From Sulfurimonas sp. (GTDB lineage: Bacteria > Campylobacterota > Campylobacteria > Campylobacterales > Sulfurimonadaceae), in contig NZ_JAHYJB010000006.1 of assembly GCF_019429335.1 (NCBI RefSeq), positions 34,798 through 98,797 of the forward strand: DNA of 64,000 nt, read 5' to 3'. Shown here piece by piece: positions 26,150 to 35,016 of this stretch. Positions within the stretch are counted from its first letter, which is position 1, and the number at the start of each line of letters is the position of its first letter. The position numbers and the translations under genes were made by a program. The notes under the pieces are model-generated. The model was given only the letters and a program-made list of their open reading frames with translations, had not been told where the DNA came from and ran no database searches.

Positions 26150-27960
26150 ACCACCATATTCAGATGAAAATGAAAACTCATAAATTTTTTAAACTTGTTT
26201 ATGACCTTGAAACTGTCTTTTAGCAAATCTCTCTGGTTTTTTTCCAAATTTCTCGGATTTATAGAGTTGCCTTCATCTACACTTTTTGCCTCAAGCGTAG
26301 CTTTTAGTCTGATTGCGTTTAGGGTGTCAAAACTCTCTATAAGCTCAGTTGCAAATGTTTTGTCTATTACTCCGATGTTGTTTAGCTCTTTTATTCTCTC
26401 AATCGTGTTTGTCGCTTTTATCTCATACTGCAGACTAAGTGTTCTAATGCCGTGAACAAGTGCAAAGATACCCCCTTTTTTCAAATCAAGTTTATCGTTA
26501 CGCTCTTTTTCTATAACAAAGCCCGAGAACAAAGAGAGCGGCGTTTCAAAGTTTAAAACCGCTTTTGCAACATGTGCCAAAACATCGTCCCTTGCGTGAA
26601 AAACGGTATGAAGATAGTTTTTTAGCTCATAAAGAAGAGCACAATCCCCTGCAATACACTTTGCGTCTAAAAATATACTAAGATTTCTCACACTCTCATC
26701 GCTCATGTTGTATGTCCACTTGCCTATAAGCGTCTTATATGAACTTGTGTTTCTGCGCCAAAACTCATTGCTTACCATAACATTGCCTGCGCATTTTGGA
26801 AATCCAAGCTCAAGAAGATAACCATTAAGCCTCATCATCGGCTCACGAAAAAGCTCTACCTCGACACCATCTTTTATGATAAGCGCATTATCCTGATCGC
26901 TTCTTATCATCTGCTCTTCTCTGCCTTCGCTTCCCATAACGATAAGTGCGCACTTGTCTCTAAGCTCTAAAGGAACACTCATCTCAAAGAGTTTTTTATA
27001 CACCTTCTCATTAAGAGCGGCTATAAGCTTTGTGATATATCTGACCTTGACGCCCTTTGCTCTGAGTGTGATTATAAGGTTTTTAAAATCATGTCCAATA
27101 GCCTTTAAATCATCCATTTTCTGAGCTTTGTCAATCTGAACGGCCACTAGATGAGAGTGGCTTGCAAAGTAGCTAAGCAGGTCGAGCTGTTCCAAAACAC
27201 CTACAATTTCTGTACCGTCCTTTACAACCACCCTCTTGATAGAGTTGTGCGTCATCAGTAAAAGCGCATTAAACAAGAAGTCGTTTATCTCTACCGCTAT
27301 AACTCCCTTTGTGGCGATTGTTGATATATCTTTGCCGAGGTTATTATCTCCAAGAAGAACTTTTTTTCTCAAATCAGTGTCCGTAACTATAGAGTAGCCG
27401 TTTTCCTCTTTTACGATTATGACCTTTGCTCCAAGCTCCTCTTGCCTCTCAAGTGCGCTATGTATGCTCTCGTTCGCTTCTACTACACAAGCTACATGTA
27501 AAAAAATATCTGAGACTTTTGAGATAAGAAAAGGGGAGAGTTCGCTCTGTGCATCGTAATCTTTTAACTGTTTATGTCGTGTTATAAAGTCCTGCAAAAA
27601 GTAGCTTTGAACATGTTTGTCCTGCATTAAGTCAAGAAAATCATCTTTTTTTATCTCATAGCAGATTAAATCCTCTTCGACTATGAACTTAGCTTTTGTG
27701 TTTCCATAGATAAGCGCATCCGCGTCAAAACTGTCGCCCGCACCATAAACATTGTGAACTTCATCATCTATGTACTCCGTAACTGAGCCTTTTATGATGA
27801 TATAAAATGCGATTGAGGAGATTGAGCCAGAGATGAGAAGCGTTTTGCTTGGATAGTAAGCAATATCTATTTTTTGCATAAGAGCATCCATTCTCTGCTT
27901 GCTCAAAAGCCCAAACGGGTGAATGGCTTCGATAAGTTTTCTTTGATCTTGTATGCTCAC
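26146..27960 (-). CDS. cNMP-binding/CBS/DUF294 nucleotidyltransferase-like protein
   Basis: 604 residues starting at GTG. Order of domains: cyclic-nucleotide-binding-like (about 10-130, GSVTEYIDDEVHNVYGAGDSFDAD), a CBS pair (about 150-270, DTDLRKKVLLGD), DUF294 nucleotidyltransferase-like domain with GSEGREEQMIRSDQDNAL (about 345-365), and a DUF294 C-terminal helical domain. The arrangement suggests a nucleotide-sensing regulator, similar to GlnD-like uridylyltransferase logic. Location beside acs and actP suggests control of acetate metabolism; this is inference. Confidence 0.85.
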   Translation of the reverse strand: MSIQDQRKLIEAIHPFGLLSKQRMDALMQKIDIAYYPSKTLLISGSISSIAFYIIIKGSVTEYIDDEVHNVYGAGDSFDADALIYGNTKAKFIVEEDLICYEIKKDDFLDLMQDKHVQSYFLQDFITRHKQLKDYDAQSELSPFLISKVSDIFLHVACVVEANESIHSALERQEELGAKVIIVKEENGYSIVTDTDLRKKVLLGDNNLGKDISTIATKGVIAVEINDFLFNALLLMTHNSIKRVVVKDGTEIVGVLEQLDLLSYFASHSHLVAVQIDKAQKMDDLKAIGHDFKNLIITLRAKGVKVRYITKLIAALNEKVYKKLFEMSVPLELRDKCALIVMGSEGREEQMIRSDQDNALIIKDGVEVELFREPMMRLNGYLLELGFPKCAGNVMVSNEFWRRNTSSYKTLIGKWTYNMSDESVRNLSIFLDAKCIAGDCALLYELKNYLHTVFHARDDVLAHVAKAVLNFETPLSLFSGFVIEKERNDKLDLKKGGIFALVHGIRTLSLQYEIKATNTIERIKELNNIGVIDKTFATELIESFDTLNAIRLKATLEAKSVDEGNSINPRNLEKNQRDLLKDSFKVINKFKKFMSFHFHLNMVV

Positions 27961-28022
27961 AAAATATCCTTTACAACACTCTCTACTAAGCTAATGCTAA
28001 CTCTCTTAGGCTTCACGGTGGG

Positions 28023-28207
28023 TGCCCCAAATCTTGAGTAGCAAGATTTGGCACTTCCACTGCAAAATCGTTCGTTTCATTTGATGTTAATCACTAAAAC
28101 GAACGTGTCCGTTTTAGTGGCAGGGACAAATTGTCCCTTGCAACCCCCTTATAATGGAGTATGCCATTGGTTAGCATACCTAAAAGCTATGAAAAACAGG
28201 TTTTTCG
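28023..28207. repeat. Multi-hairpin intergenic element, copy 1
   Basis: Five inverted repeats in 185 bases between actP and the DUF294 gene: CCAAATCTTG/CAAGATTTGG (28,027-28,051), CACTAAAACG/CGTTTTAGTG (28,092-28,119), AGGGACA/TGTCCCT (28,122-28,138), GTATGC/GCATAC (28,159-28,179) and GAAAAAC/GTTTTTC (28,191-28,206). The third and fifth, with flanking GGC and CGAG, recur upstream of queH (34,924-35,007). It may end actP transcription or be a mobile palindromic repeat. Confidence 0.65.
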
Positions 28208-28219
28208 AGATTTAAGATG

Positions 28220-29884
28220 CTAATGGCTAGATGCGCCCTCTGCGCCAATACCCGTTTGCGCTCTGATAAACTGCGCTTCAAACTTCTCTTTCTCCTCTTT
28301 TGCGCTGTCTGACTTATCAGTAACAGAGAAGAAGTAGGTCGCCAAAAAAGCCACCGTCATAGAGAAGAGTGCCGGATATTTGTATGGGAAAATTGCTTTT
28401 GCATTTCCAAGTACATCAACCCAAACCGCAGGTCCAAGAATAAGCAGAACAACCGCAGTTGCAAGTCCCATGCTTCCGCCGATAACCGCACCGCGAGTTG
28501 TCAAGCCTCTCCAGTACATTGAAAGGAAAAGGATTGGGAAGTTTGCGGATGCTGCGATAGCAAACGCAAGACCCACAACAAAGGCGATATTTTGGCTCTC
28601 AAATGCGATACCTAAAAGGATAGCGATGATACCAAGAGCAACTGTTGCCATTTTTGAGACCTTCATCTCAGTAATTGAGTCAACCTGCCCTTTTTTGATA
28701 ACAGAAGAGTAGAGGTCATGGCTAATCGCCGAAGCACCCGCAAGTGTAAGACCTGAAACAACCGCCAAAATCGTAGCAAACGCAACTGCCGAGATAAAGC
28801 CCAAGAAGAAGTCGCCGCCTACCGCGTGGCTTAGGTGAATTGCCGCCATGTTGTTTCCGCCAAGTATCGGCTGTCCGCCGCTGATTGCCTGTTTTGCAAG
28901 GTCTAAATATTCAGGTTTGCCAAGCACCATAACTATAGCACCAAAACCGATGATAAATGTCAAGATGTAGAAATAACCGATAAATCCTGTCGCGTAAAAT
29001 ACAGATTTTCTCGCCTCTTTTGCATCGCTTACCGTAAAAAATCTCATAAGAATATGAGGCAATCCCGCAACACCAAAGATGAGTGCAACTGCTAGTGAAA
29101 TAGCCGAAACAGGGTCGCTTACAAGATTTCCCGGAGCCATAATGGAGACATCTTTAAGCTCAACCGCATGTGCAAAAAGTTTGCCGAAGTTGAAATCATA
29201 ATGTGCCATAACCGCGATAGACATAAATGTCGCGCCCGAGAGAAGCAAGAACGCCTTGATGATCTGCACCCAAGTTGTTGCAAGCATACCGCCGAATGTA
29301 ACATAAAGAATCATCAAAATACCGACGATAAAAACAGCAATTTCATAGTTAAGACCAAAAAGAAGCTGGATAAGTTTTCCAGAGCCGACCATTTGCGCAA
29401 TAAGATAAAGAACAACCGTTATAATAGAACCAAATGCGGCGAGTATTCGCACAGGAGTTTGGCGAAGTCTATACGATGCAACATCTGCGAATGTATATTT
29501 TCCTAAGTTTCTAAGCGGCTCAGCAATCATAAACAAAATTACTGGCCAACCGACTAGAAATCCGATTGAGTAGATAAGACCGTCATATCCGCTTGCATAA
29601 ACAAGTCCTGATATACCAAGAAAAGATGCTGCCGACATGTAGTCGCCCGCAATCGCCATACCGTTTTGAAAGCCTGTAATTCCTCCACCTGCCGTGTAGA
29701 AATCTTTCGCGCTCTTTGTACGTTTTGCCGCCCAGTATGTTATACCTAAAGTAGCACCGACAAAGATAAGAAACATAACTATCGCAGAGAGATTAAGCTC
29801 TTTTGCCGCCTCACTTGTAGCCGCATTTGACGCAAATACCGCTATTGTTCCTAGTATTAAAAATAAAAATATTCTATTTATCAT
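28220..29884 (-). CDS. actP: Acetate/cation symporter ActP
   Basis: 554 residues, sodium:solute symporter family. An N-terminal signal-like helix ([18 protein letters not shown]) precedes 13 membrane helices; the SSS signature appears as [20 protein letters not shown] and [24 protein letters not shown]. ActP takes up acetate, glycolate and similar short acids. It directly follows the DUF485 gene, as in E. coli yjcH-actP. Confidence 0.92.
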   Translation of the reverse strand: MINRIFLFLILGTIAVFASNAATSEAAKELNLSAIVMFLIFVGATLGITYWAAKRTKSAKDFYTAGGGITGFQNGMAIAGDYMSAASFLGISGLVYASGYDGLIYSIGFLVGWPVILFMIAEPLRNLGKYTFADVASYRLRQTPVRILAAFGSIITVVLYLIAQMVGSGKLIQLLFGLNYEIAVFIVGILMILYVTFGGMLATTWVQIIKAFLLLSGATFMSIAVMAHYDFNFGKLFAHAVELKDVSIMAPGNLVSDPVSAISLAVALIFGVAGLPHILMRFFTVSDAKEARKSVFYATGFIGYFYILTFIIGFGAIVMVLGKPEYLDLAKQAISGGQPILGGNNMAAIHLSHAVGGDFFLGFISAVAFATILAVVSGLTLAGASAISHDLYSSVIKKGQVDSITEMKVSKMATVALGIIAILLGIAFESQNIAFVVGLAFAIAASANFPILFLSMYWRGLTTRGAVIGGSMGLATAVVLLILGPAVWVDVLGNAKAIFPYKYPALFSMTVAFLATYFFSVTDKSDSAKEEKEKFEAQFIRAQTGIGAEGASSH

Positions 29885-30199
29885 CTACATTCCCTTCACT
29901 TTATCTTTGATTTTATTGTTCAAATCATCAAATTCGCCGTTTGCTCTTTTGGTATAAATTCCAGTTATGATAAAAGCAAAAAAGATAACTCCCATACCGA
30001 CGGGAATTCCTACTGTTGTTACGGAACCATCCGATAACGGAGCTCCTAAAACCTCTGGAAAATAAGCTATCATCATAATAAATCCAAAATAGACTACTAG
30101 TATGATGATGGATAGAGTAATGGCAAAAGAGCTTCTCTTTGCCACTAACTCTTTATAATTTGGGTCATTTTTGACCACTTCTACGATATCTTTTTGCAT
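29885..30199 (-). CDS. DUF485 membrane protein (YjcH-like)
   Basis: 104 residues with two membrane helices (about 28-50 and 62-84: ITLSIIILVVYFGFIMMIAYFP and VGIPVGMGVIFFAFIITGIYTKRAN). The family is the constant small partner of ActP, role unproven. Its stop abuts the actP start. Upstream is an OprD-like porin gene on the same strand, ten bases away. Confidence 0.88.
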   Translation of the reverse strand: MQKDIVEVVKNDPNYKELVAKRSSFAITLSIIILVVYFGFIMMIAYFPEVLGAPLSDGSVTTVGIPVGMGVIFFAFIITGIYTKRANGEFDDLNNKIKDKVKGM

Positions 30200-30209
30200 C
30201 TAATTCTCC

Positions 30210-31565
30210 TTAAAAATTATAGTTTGCGATAAATCTGTACTCATTCCAGCCTGTTTTACCCGCTGCACTCTCGGCAAAGCCTCTTGGAAAATTTCCACGA
30301 AGACGAAGTTGCAGGTTTTTAACAACCTCTGGATTGTAAATAGCATCAAACCCAGCTTCACTTGCCGTTCTCTCTACGCCGTATCCGCTGCTTGCGTCCA
30401 TGTCAAACTCTGTATAATATGCAACTGTTGTAAGATTGGCACCCATCTCTTTAAAGTTGTATGACGCAGCTGCTTTTGCCGCCTCTGTTCCTGCCATAAA
30501 CATGTGGCGCGTTACCATCCCCTGCGTATATGCAGGCATTCCACCCCATGGAGAAATAATTGCATTTGCAACACCGCCATCAACTGCCTCTGCTGCACTG
30601 TTTTCGCCAATTTTAGAGTATGCAAACGAGAGGTCAAAATTTTGCACTTTCACACCAATTTTTGCCGCAGCATATGTGCTGTCTATCTTGCCGCCGAACT
30701 CATCTCCAACAGAGTCCTCTTTGATGATTTGCACACCGGCGTATGGCTTAAGCGCATCAGTTAGGAGACATTTCCATGAGTAGTTTGCTTCACCGTAGAT
30801 GATATTCATAATATCATGCGCATAGTAGTCCCAAAGCTGAAGCTTAAGATTTTCAATCCCCGTATATGTAGCCGAAGCCATTGTAATACCATCTGTTTTT
30901 TCACCAAAAGCGTATGTTCCGACATTTTCAAAACTTCCCACTTGATTGAGACTATCAACATATGAGTAACCTGCTGTTGCAGATAATAACTTATTTGCAT
31001 TCGTTGCTGTTGATGTTGCACTATAAGCTCTGCCGAAAGTTCCTTGTGCAAATTTTGTTACATGTCCAAGCGTTATAGTTGTGTTTGCGATATCTTTGTT
31101 AGTAAGCAGATACGCCTCAAAAAGGTTTGGAATCATTCTGGCATCATCATCTGCAAGCATTGGAGTAGCAAGTTTTTGACGACCGCCTTTAAATGTTGTG
31201 TTTCCGCTTTTATATTGCAGGTAAGCTTCACCTAGAATTGAGTAGTTGTCGTTATCTTTTCCAAAAAGCGTAGCATCCATGGTATTGCGAGAATCTAGTT
31301 TATTTGTAGTGTAAAATGCGGCGCCTAAACTAACTCCGCCAAGCTCTGCAGTTTCATACCTTAAGTGTCCGCCTATTGCAGTTGCACCTCTGTGCGTTTT
31401 AGTTCCGGCACTACCCTGATATTCTCTATCTATATAAAACATACGGAGTTGTCCGTTTGCTTTTCCCTCAGAAAACATACTATTTAAATCATCTGCTGCA
31501 TTCAAAGAAGCTGTTGCAAGAAAACTCACTGCCACTGCGCTAAGCACGATATATTTTTTCATCAT
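30210..31565 (-). CDS. OprD-like outer membrane porin of the acetate cluster
   Basis: About 451 residues if started at the ATG pair 31,565/31,562, each with AAAGG just upstream; an earlier in-frame start would add 27 residues without a signal sequence. The signal peptide MKKYIVLSAVAVSFLATASLNA is clear. The mature part has the Campylobacterota porin pattern: DLNSMFSEGKANGQLRMFYIDREY, many alternating strands, and a C-terminal Phe (EYRFIANYNF) for outer-membrane assembly. It probably admits the organic acids used by ActP and Acs. Confidence 0.87.
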   Translation of the reverse strand: MMKKYIVLSAVAVSFLATASLNAADDLNSMFSEGKANGQLRMFYIDREYQGSAGTKTHRGATAIGGHLRYETAELGGVSLGAAFYTTNKLDSRNTMDATLFGKDNDNYSILGEAYLQYKSGNTTFKGGRQKLATPMLADDDARMIPNLFEAYLLTNKDIANTTITLGHVTKFAQGTFGRAYSATSTATNANKLLSATAGYSYVDSLNQVGSFENVGTYAFGEKTDGITMASATYTGIENLKLQLWDYYAHDIMNIIYGEANYSWKCLLTDALKPYAGVQIIKEDSVGDEFGGKIDSTYAAAKIGVKVQNFDLSFAYSKIGENSAAEAVDGGVANAIISPWGGMPAYTQGMVTRHMFMAGTEAAKAAASYNFKEMGANLTTVAYYTEFDMDASSGYGVERTASEAGFDAIYNPEVVKNLQLRLRGNFPRGFAESAAGKTGWNEYRFIANYNF

Positions 31566-31775
31566 TTTACCTTTTTTATATATTAGACACCGCAATCCTA
31601 AAATAGGAAAATAGCATGAACGTAGCATTGATAAAAAAGATGGCAATTGGTTTATATGAATTTATAGATTTGGGTATAAATGTAACATGCCGTACATCAT
31701 GAATCCTATTATTAAGTTTTACTTAAGAAAATAGTGCGCCATATTTTTTAACCAATGTCACCAATCGGTTTGTAC

Positions 31776-31781
31776 TATAAT
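31776..31781 (+). promoter_or_regulatory. -10 box upstream of small membrane ORF
   Basis: TATAAT on the plus strand about 30 bases before the AAAAGAGG ribosome site of the small protein that follows. TG appears five bases upstream. No obvious -35 box. Confidence 0.5.
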
Positions 31782-31862
31782 ATTTTTAACATGTAAGATA
31801 AAAATTATAGAAAAGAGGTCGGCTATAAGATATTTAAAATTGCGCTTAAAGATGTCTCAAAT

Positions 31863-31967
31863 ATGCTCTGGGCATTTTATCTTCTCGTGGGTGCGACAGC
31901 CATGTTTGTCGGACTTGGGTATTTTTACAAAACGATTCAGGAATCGACTCCAAAAGAGGATAATTAA
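31863..31967 (+). CDS. Tiny single-helix membrane protein
   Basis: 34 residues from the first in-frame ATG: MLWAFYLLVGATAMFVGLGY followed by FYKTIQESTPKEDN, one membrane helix and a short acidic tail. The open frame extends upstream to about 31,800 (KIFKIALKDVSN), and the good ribosome site AAAAGAGG (31,811-31,818) lies there, not before the ATG. The true start may therefore be a non-standard ATA or ATT codon near 31,830. I do not recognise the family. Promoter, ribosome site and hydrophobic pattern support a real gene. Confidence 0.55.
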   Translation: MLWAFYLLVGATAMFVGLGYFYKTIQESTPKEDN

Positions 31968-32137
31968 GCTTTGCGACAAACCGACTATCCACAATCTTGT
32001 TCTTACGCCGGAGTCTCTCTCATTACCATACTCCAGCGTGAAAATGCGGACATGTCAAATCTAGCTCCAATGCTTCTGTGCAGGAACAATAAAGAGCCTA
32101 TATGTAAAGAAAGTGTAAAGCAGTTGCAAATGTCATC

Positions 32138-32166
32138 TTGACAAACTCCCTATATACTTCTAGTAT
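32138..32166 (+). promoter_or_regulatory. Sigma-70-like promoter of second small ORF
   Basis: TTGACA (32,138-32,143), 17-base spacer, TAGTAT (32,161-32,166). The start codon of the following small gene is 22 bases further on. This and the promoter at 15,061 are the only two in the window with a full -35 box. Confidence 0.65.
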
Positions 32167-32187
32167 CAAAAAATAAAAGGATGCAAG

Positions 32188-32292
32188 ATGAATAAAACAA
32201 CATCACAAATACTTATAGGTCTAGCTGTGTTAAAACTTTCTTTACTTGTTATTGCAGGTTCTATCATAACTTCTGAGCTTATTAATATATAA
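32188..32292 (+). CDS. Second tiny single-helix membrane protein
   Basis: 34 residues: MNKTTSQILIGLAVLKLSLL then VIAGSIITSELINI. Residues 8-28 form a membrane helix. AAAAGG is seven bases before the ATG (an out-of-frame ATG at 32,181 makes only four codons). It has its own promoter. No family recognised; it is not similar to the 31,863 protein beyond size and topology. It is followed by a 134-base gap holding a palindromic repeat. Confidence 0.6.
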   Translation: MNKTTSQILIGLAVLKLSLLVIAGSIITSELINI

Positions 32293-32378
32293 CTAGAAAG
32301 AGAGCAAGAGAAATTCATCTTTCTCACTCCAATGTTTCAGCATGAGAGTGTATGCTTTTGTCTCTTTAGCCCTATATG

Positions 32379-32403
32379 CGTTCCCGCGGAGAGCGTGGGA
32401 ACG
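32379..32403. repeat. REP-like palindrome
   Basis: CGTTCCC...GGGAACG, a 7-bp GC-rich stem extendable to ten pairs with one G-T, flanked by TATG and AGGAG. The sequence type (gcgttcccNNgc...gcgtgggaacg) is a widespread proteobacterial intergenic palindrome of the REP class. It sits 24 bases beyond the response-regulator stop, where it may also act as terminator. Confidence 0.65.
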
Positions 32404-32426
32404 AGGAGTAAAATACGAAAAAAGTT

Positions 32427-33083
32427 TTATGGCTTATCTACCATATACCCCATACCGCGCACATTGATAACAAAGTCCTCTTTTAGGCTCTTTTTGAGTC
32501 TGTTTATCTCCGCTCTGATAGTGGCATTGTCCACCATCTGCTCACTCCACACGTATGTCTGAAACTGCTCAAAATCAACGACCATTCCTCTGTTTCTTGA
32601 GAGCAGGTCTATGATTTGAGACTGTCTTTTTGTCAAAACCTGAGGCTCGTTGCTAAATAGCAGAGTGCTGTGTTCTTGGTCGTAGCTGTAGTTTTTGGAA
32701 AGTCTGAGATGAACTCTTGGCATACTGCTGGAGAGTTTAATTCTATCCACCCTGAGAGAGAGCTCTTTTAGGTGAAAAGGCTTCTTTAGGTAGTCATAAC
32801 ATCCCAAGTCATACGCCCTTGAGATATCCTCAATATCCACCAATGCGCTTATATATACAACAGGCACATGTATCTTTAAGTCATGTATTTTTTCTAAAAA
32901 TGAGAGTCCGTCAAGTCCGGGAACAGTAATATCTAAAATAAGTAAATCGTAAGAGTTCTCTTTTATGGCACTGAGCGCGTCAAGCCCGTTAAAAAAACTC
33001 TCAATCTGATGTCCCTCCGACTCTAAATATTCGCAGATTGACTCATTTAACATCACCTCATCTTCTAAAAGCAGTATCTTCAT
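32427..33083 (-). CDS. OmpR-family response regulator
   Basis: 218 residues from the ATG at 33,083 (an in-frame TTG precedes it). The receiver domain shows the acidic pair in LLLEDEVML, the phospho-Asp in YDLLILDITVPGLDG, Thr/Ser in VVYISAL and the Lys of DYLKKPF. The winged-helix domain follows (about 140-218, TKRQSQIIDLLSRNRGMVVDFEQF, ending VINVRGMGYMVDKP). The start shares one base with the kinase stop (TGATG). Target genes are unknown. Confidence 0.92.
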   Translation of the reverse strand: MKILLLEDEVMLNESICEYLESEGHQIESFFNGLDALSAIKENSYDLLILDITVPGLDGLSFLEKIHDLKIHVPVVYISALVDIEDISRAYDLGCYDYLKKPFHLKELSLRVDRIKLSSSMPRVHLRLSKNYSYDQEHSTLLFSNEPQVLTKRQSQIIDLLSRNRGMVVDFEQFQTYVWSEQMVDNATIRAEINRLKKSLKEDFVINVRGMGYMVDKP

Positions 33084-34300
33084 CAATCCCCCATCGATTT
33101 GAACTTATAGCTGAATGTCGTGAGCGAATCATCAGAGACGACATCTACTTCAACACCCTCCTCTTCGCATATACTCTTAACTAGTCTAAGCCCAAGTCCA
33201 AAGCCGTCCCTGCTCTGCTCTTCTCTGTAGTAAGCTTCAAAAACTCTGTCCGTATCTTGTATGATTTTTGATTTGCTGCTGACGCAAAACTTTGCATGAG
33301 AACCTGCTTTTGACAAACCAACATGCACATTTTCATTTGGCAGCGTATATTTGATAGCATTTGTGAGAGTATTGTCTATAATGCGCTGGAGTTTTGTCTC
33401 GTTAAAATGTACATGTATCTCCTCTTTTGGCGGAGTGTACTCAAACCTTATAAGCGAAAATTCGGCAACTTCTCTGAAAAAATCTATCCTGCTGTTTAGA
33501 AAATTATTTAGATTTACTACCGTTTTTTTATACACTATATGATCTTTTTTAACCAGATAGCTCAAGTCATCATATATGCTAAAGATATTTTTTGCGGCAG
33601 CCTCTATCTTAGAGAGGTCTCTGTCTTTTGGATGCTTCATCAGATATAGCTCGATGCTCGTAAGTATTACGCTAAGAGGGGTATTTGTCTCATGAACCGT
33701 ATAACGCAAGAACTCCTTTTGCGCCTTTAGTAAATCCTGAGAAAAACTCTTCTGCTTCTGTAGGTTCTCATTTATCTCTAACAGTGCGGCAGTTTTATCC
33801 TTTACTCTCTCTTCAAGCCCAAGATTTAGCTCTTTGAGGCTCTTTTTCTGCTCATTAATCTTTGCAACCATATCGTTTGCATAGCCCACCATCTCTTTAA
33901 AATCTTGAAAAAAGATGCTCTTGGGATCTATTGTCTCATCCCGATTGACTGCTTTTTTAAAAAAATCCAAAAAGGTCTCTGTATCTCTTTGCAAAAATCT
34001 ATTGAAAAGGTTATTTATCCCCAAAAATATGGCAAAGAGGATAAAAGAGAGCGTTACGATTGCAAGGACAGTTTTAATAAGAAGCGTTTTTAGTTTTTTG
34101 CGATTTTGCTCAAGCAAATCGTTATCTAAGACGCTATCTCCTTTAAGAAGAAAGCTCTGCTTGAGCTCTTTTTCATAATCTTTGTGCGTCTCTTCAACAA
34201 GAAGACCGACGAAAATCATGGTAAGCAGAAATATAACCATAATGGTAAAAATATCTGCCTGCTTTATTGTCATGTTTTGAAATAGTGATTTAATTTTCAT
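33083..34300 (-). CDS. Sensor histidine kinase
   Basis: 405 residues. Two membrane helices (about 17-35 and 71-95) flank a short periplasmic loop, followed by a coiled coil (about 150-200). The H-box is LRYTVHETNTPLSVI with His followed by Glu; the N-box is DNTLTNAIKYT and the G-box DGFGLGLRLVKS. The ATP lid is short. A TATAAT on the minus strand lies only 7-12 bases before the ATG, so the message may be nearly leaderless. It is first in the pair with the OmpR-type regulator. Confidence 0.9.
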   Translation of the reverse strand: MKIKSLFQNMTIKQADIFTIMVIFLLTMIFVGLLVEETHKDYEKELKQSFLLKGDSVLDNDLLEQNRKKLKTLLIKTVLAIVTLSFILFAIFLGINNLFNRFLQRDTETFLDFFKKAVNRDETIDPKSIFFQDFKEMVGYANDMVAKINEQKKSLKELNLGLEERVKDKTAALLEINENLQKQKSFSQDLLKAQKEFLRYTVHETNTPLSVILTSIELYLMKHPKDRDLSKIEAAAKNIFSIYDDLSYLVKKDHIVYKKTVVNLNNFLNSRIDFFREVAEFSLIRFEYTPPKEEIHVHFNETKLQRIIDNTLTNAIKYTLPNENVHVGLSKAGSHAKFCVSSKSKIIQDTDRVFEAYYREEQSRDGFGLGLRLVKSICEEEGVEVDVVSDDSLTTFSYKFKSMGD

Positions 34301-34358
34301 ACCTGAGATTATACACGGATTTATTTTTTTATAAAAACATCTGTTTAAAATATTTCAC

Positions 34359-34364
34359 TACAAT
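34359..34364 (+). promoter_or_regulatory. Probable -10 box for the cyclophilin gene
   Basis: TACAAT on the plus strand 32 bases before the cyclophilin ATG, in the 95-base divergent gap with the kinase gene; AAGGG forms the ribosome site. Confidence 0.35.
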
Positions 34365-34395
34365 AACGAAAATTTTTAAAATACAAGGGTAGAAA

Positions 34396-34896
34396 ATGTT
34401 TGGAAAAAAATTAAAAAAGTACGAGTTAAGCACCGATGAACTGAACAAACTTCAGTGGGCAAAAATTTCAACAAGCAAAGGCGATATCTGGGTAAAACTG
34501 CTTCCTGAGGAGGCTCCAAACACAGTTGCGAACTTTGCACACCTTGCAGAGTCAGGCTTCTACAACAACCTTAGCTTTCACCGCGTAATCCCAGGTTTTA
34601 TGGCTCAAGGTGGCTGTCCGCACGGAACTGGAACAGGCGGACCTGACTGGGCTATTCCATGCGAGACAAAAACAAATGTCACAAAACACGCAAGGGGAGC
34701 TCTCTCAATGGCTCACGCCGGACCAAACACAGGCGGAAGCCAATTTTTCATCACTTTTGTTGCTACTCCTCACTTAGACGGCGTACACACTGTTTTTGGA
34801 ACTATCCAAAAAGATGACGCTGAGAGTTTTGCTGTTCTTGATGCTATCAAAGGTCAAGACGCGATTAACTCTATTGAGATTTTTGAGAACCACTAA
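34396..34896 (+). CDS. Cyclophilin-type peptidyl-prolyl isomerase
   Basis: 166 residues, cytoplasmic (no signal peptide). The core cyclophilin motifs are present: [28 protein letters not shown] with the catalytic Arg, [19 protein letters not shown], and [10 protein letters not shown]. The N-terminal 20 residues ([19 protein letters not shown]) are an extension common in Campylobacterota. It speeds proline isomerisation during folding. A copy of an intergenic repeat follows it. Confidence 0.94.
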   Translation: MFGKKLKKYELSTDELNKLQWAKISTSKGDIWVKLLPEEAPNTVANFAHLAESGFYNNLSFHRVIPGFMAQGGCPHGTGTGGPDWAIPCETKTNVTKHARGALSMAHAGPNTGGSQFFITFVATPHLDGVHTVFGTIQKDDAESFAVLDAIKGQDAINSIEIFENH

Positions 34897-34923
34897 TGGT
34901 AGAGACTAAAGTGAGTAAAGCCC

Positions 34924-35007
34924 ATTTTAGCGGCAGGGACAAATGTCTCTTGCTACACCCTAAAGCTGCAAAACAAAGTTTCTTTAGAAAAAACTTGTTT
35001 TTCGAGA
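34924..35007. repeat. Structured intergenic element, copy 2
   Basis: Shares with 28,110-28,210 the blocks TTTTAG(C/T)GGCAGGGACAAAT, GTC(T/C)CTTGC, AAAGCT and GTTTTTCGAG. The hairpin AGGGACA/TGTCTCT keeps pairing through one G-C to G-T change, and the AAAAAC/GTTTTT hairpin is kept as well. It ends about ten bases before queH and so lies in its probable leader. Confidence 0.6.
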
Positions 35008-35016
35008 ATTAAATAA

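Noticed and set aside
31840..32064. 74-residue frame across the small membrane gene
   Set aside because: It starts with a non-ATG codon, has no ribosome site at proper distance and reads through in a frame without protein character; the overlapping hydrophobic frame fits better.
34930..34990. preQ1 riboswitch ahead of queH (GCTACACCCT followed by an A-rich tail)
   Set aside because: The bases between the AGGG and CCCT arms are about 20, too long for the preQ1-I loop, and the element recurs at 28.1 kb away from any queuosine gene.
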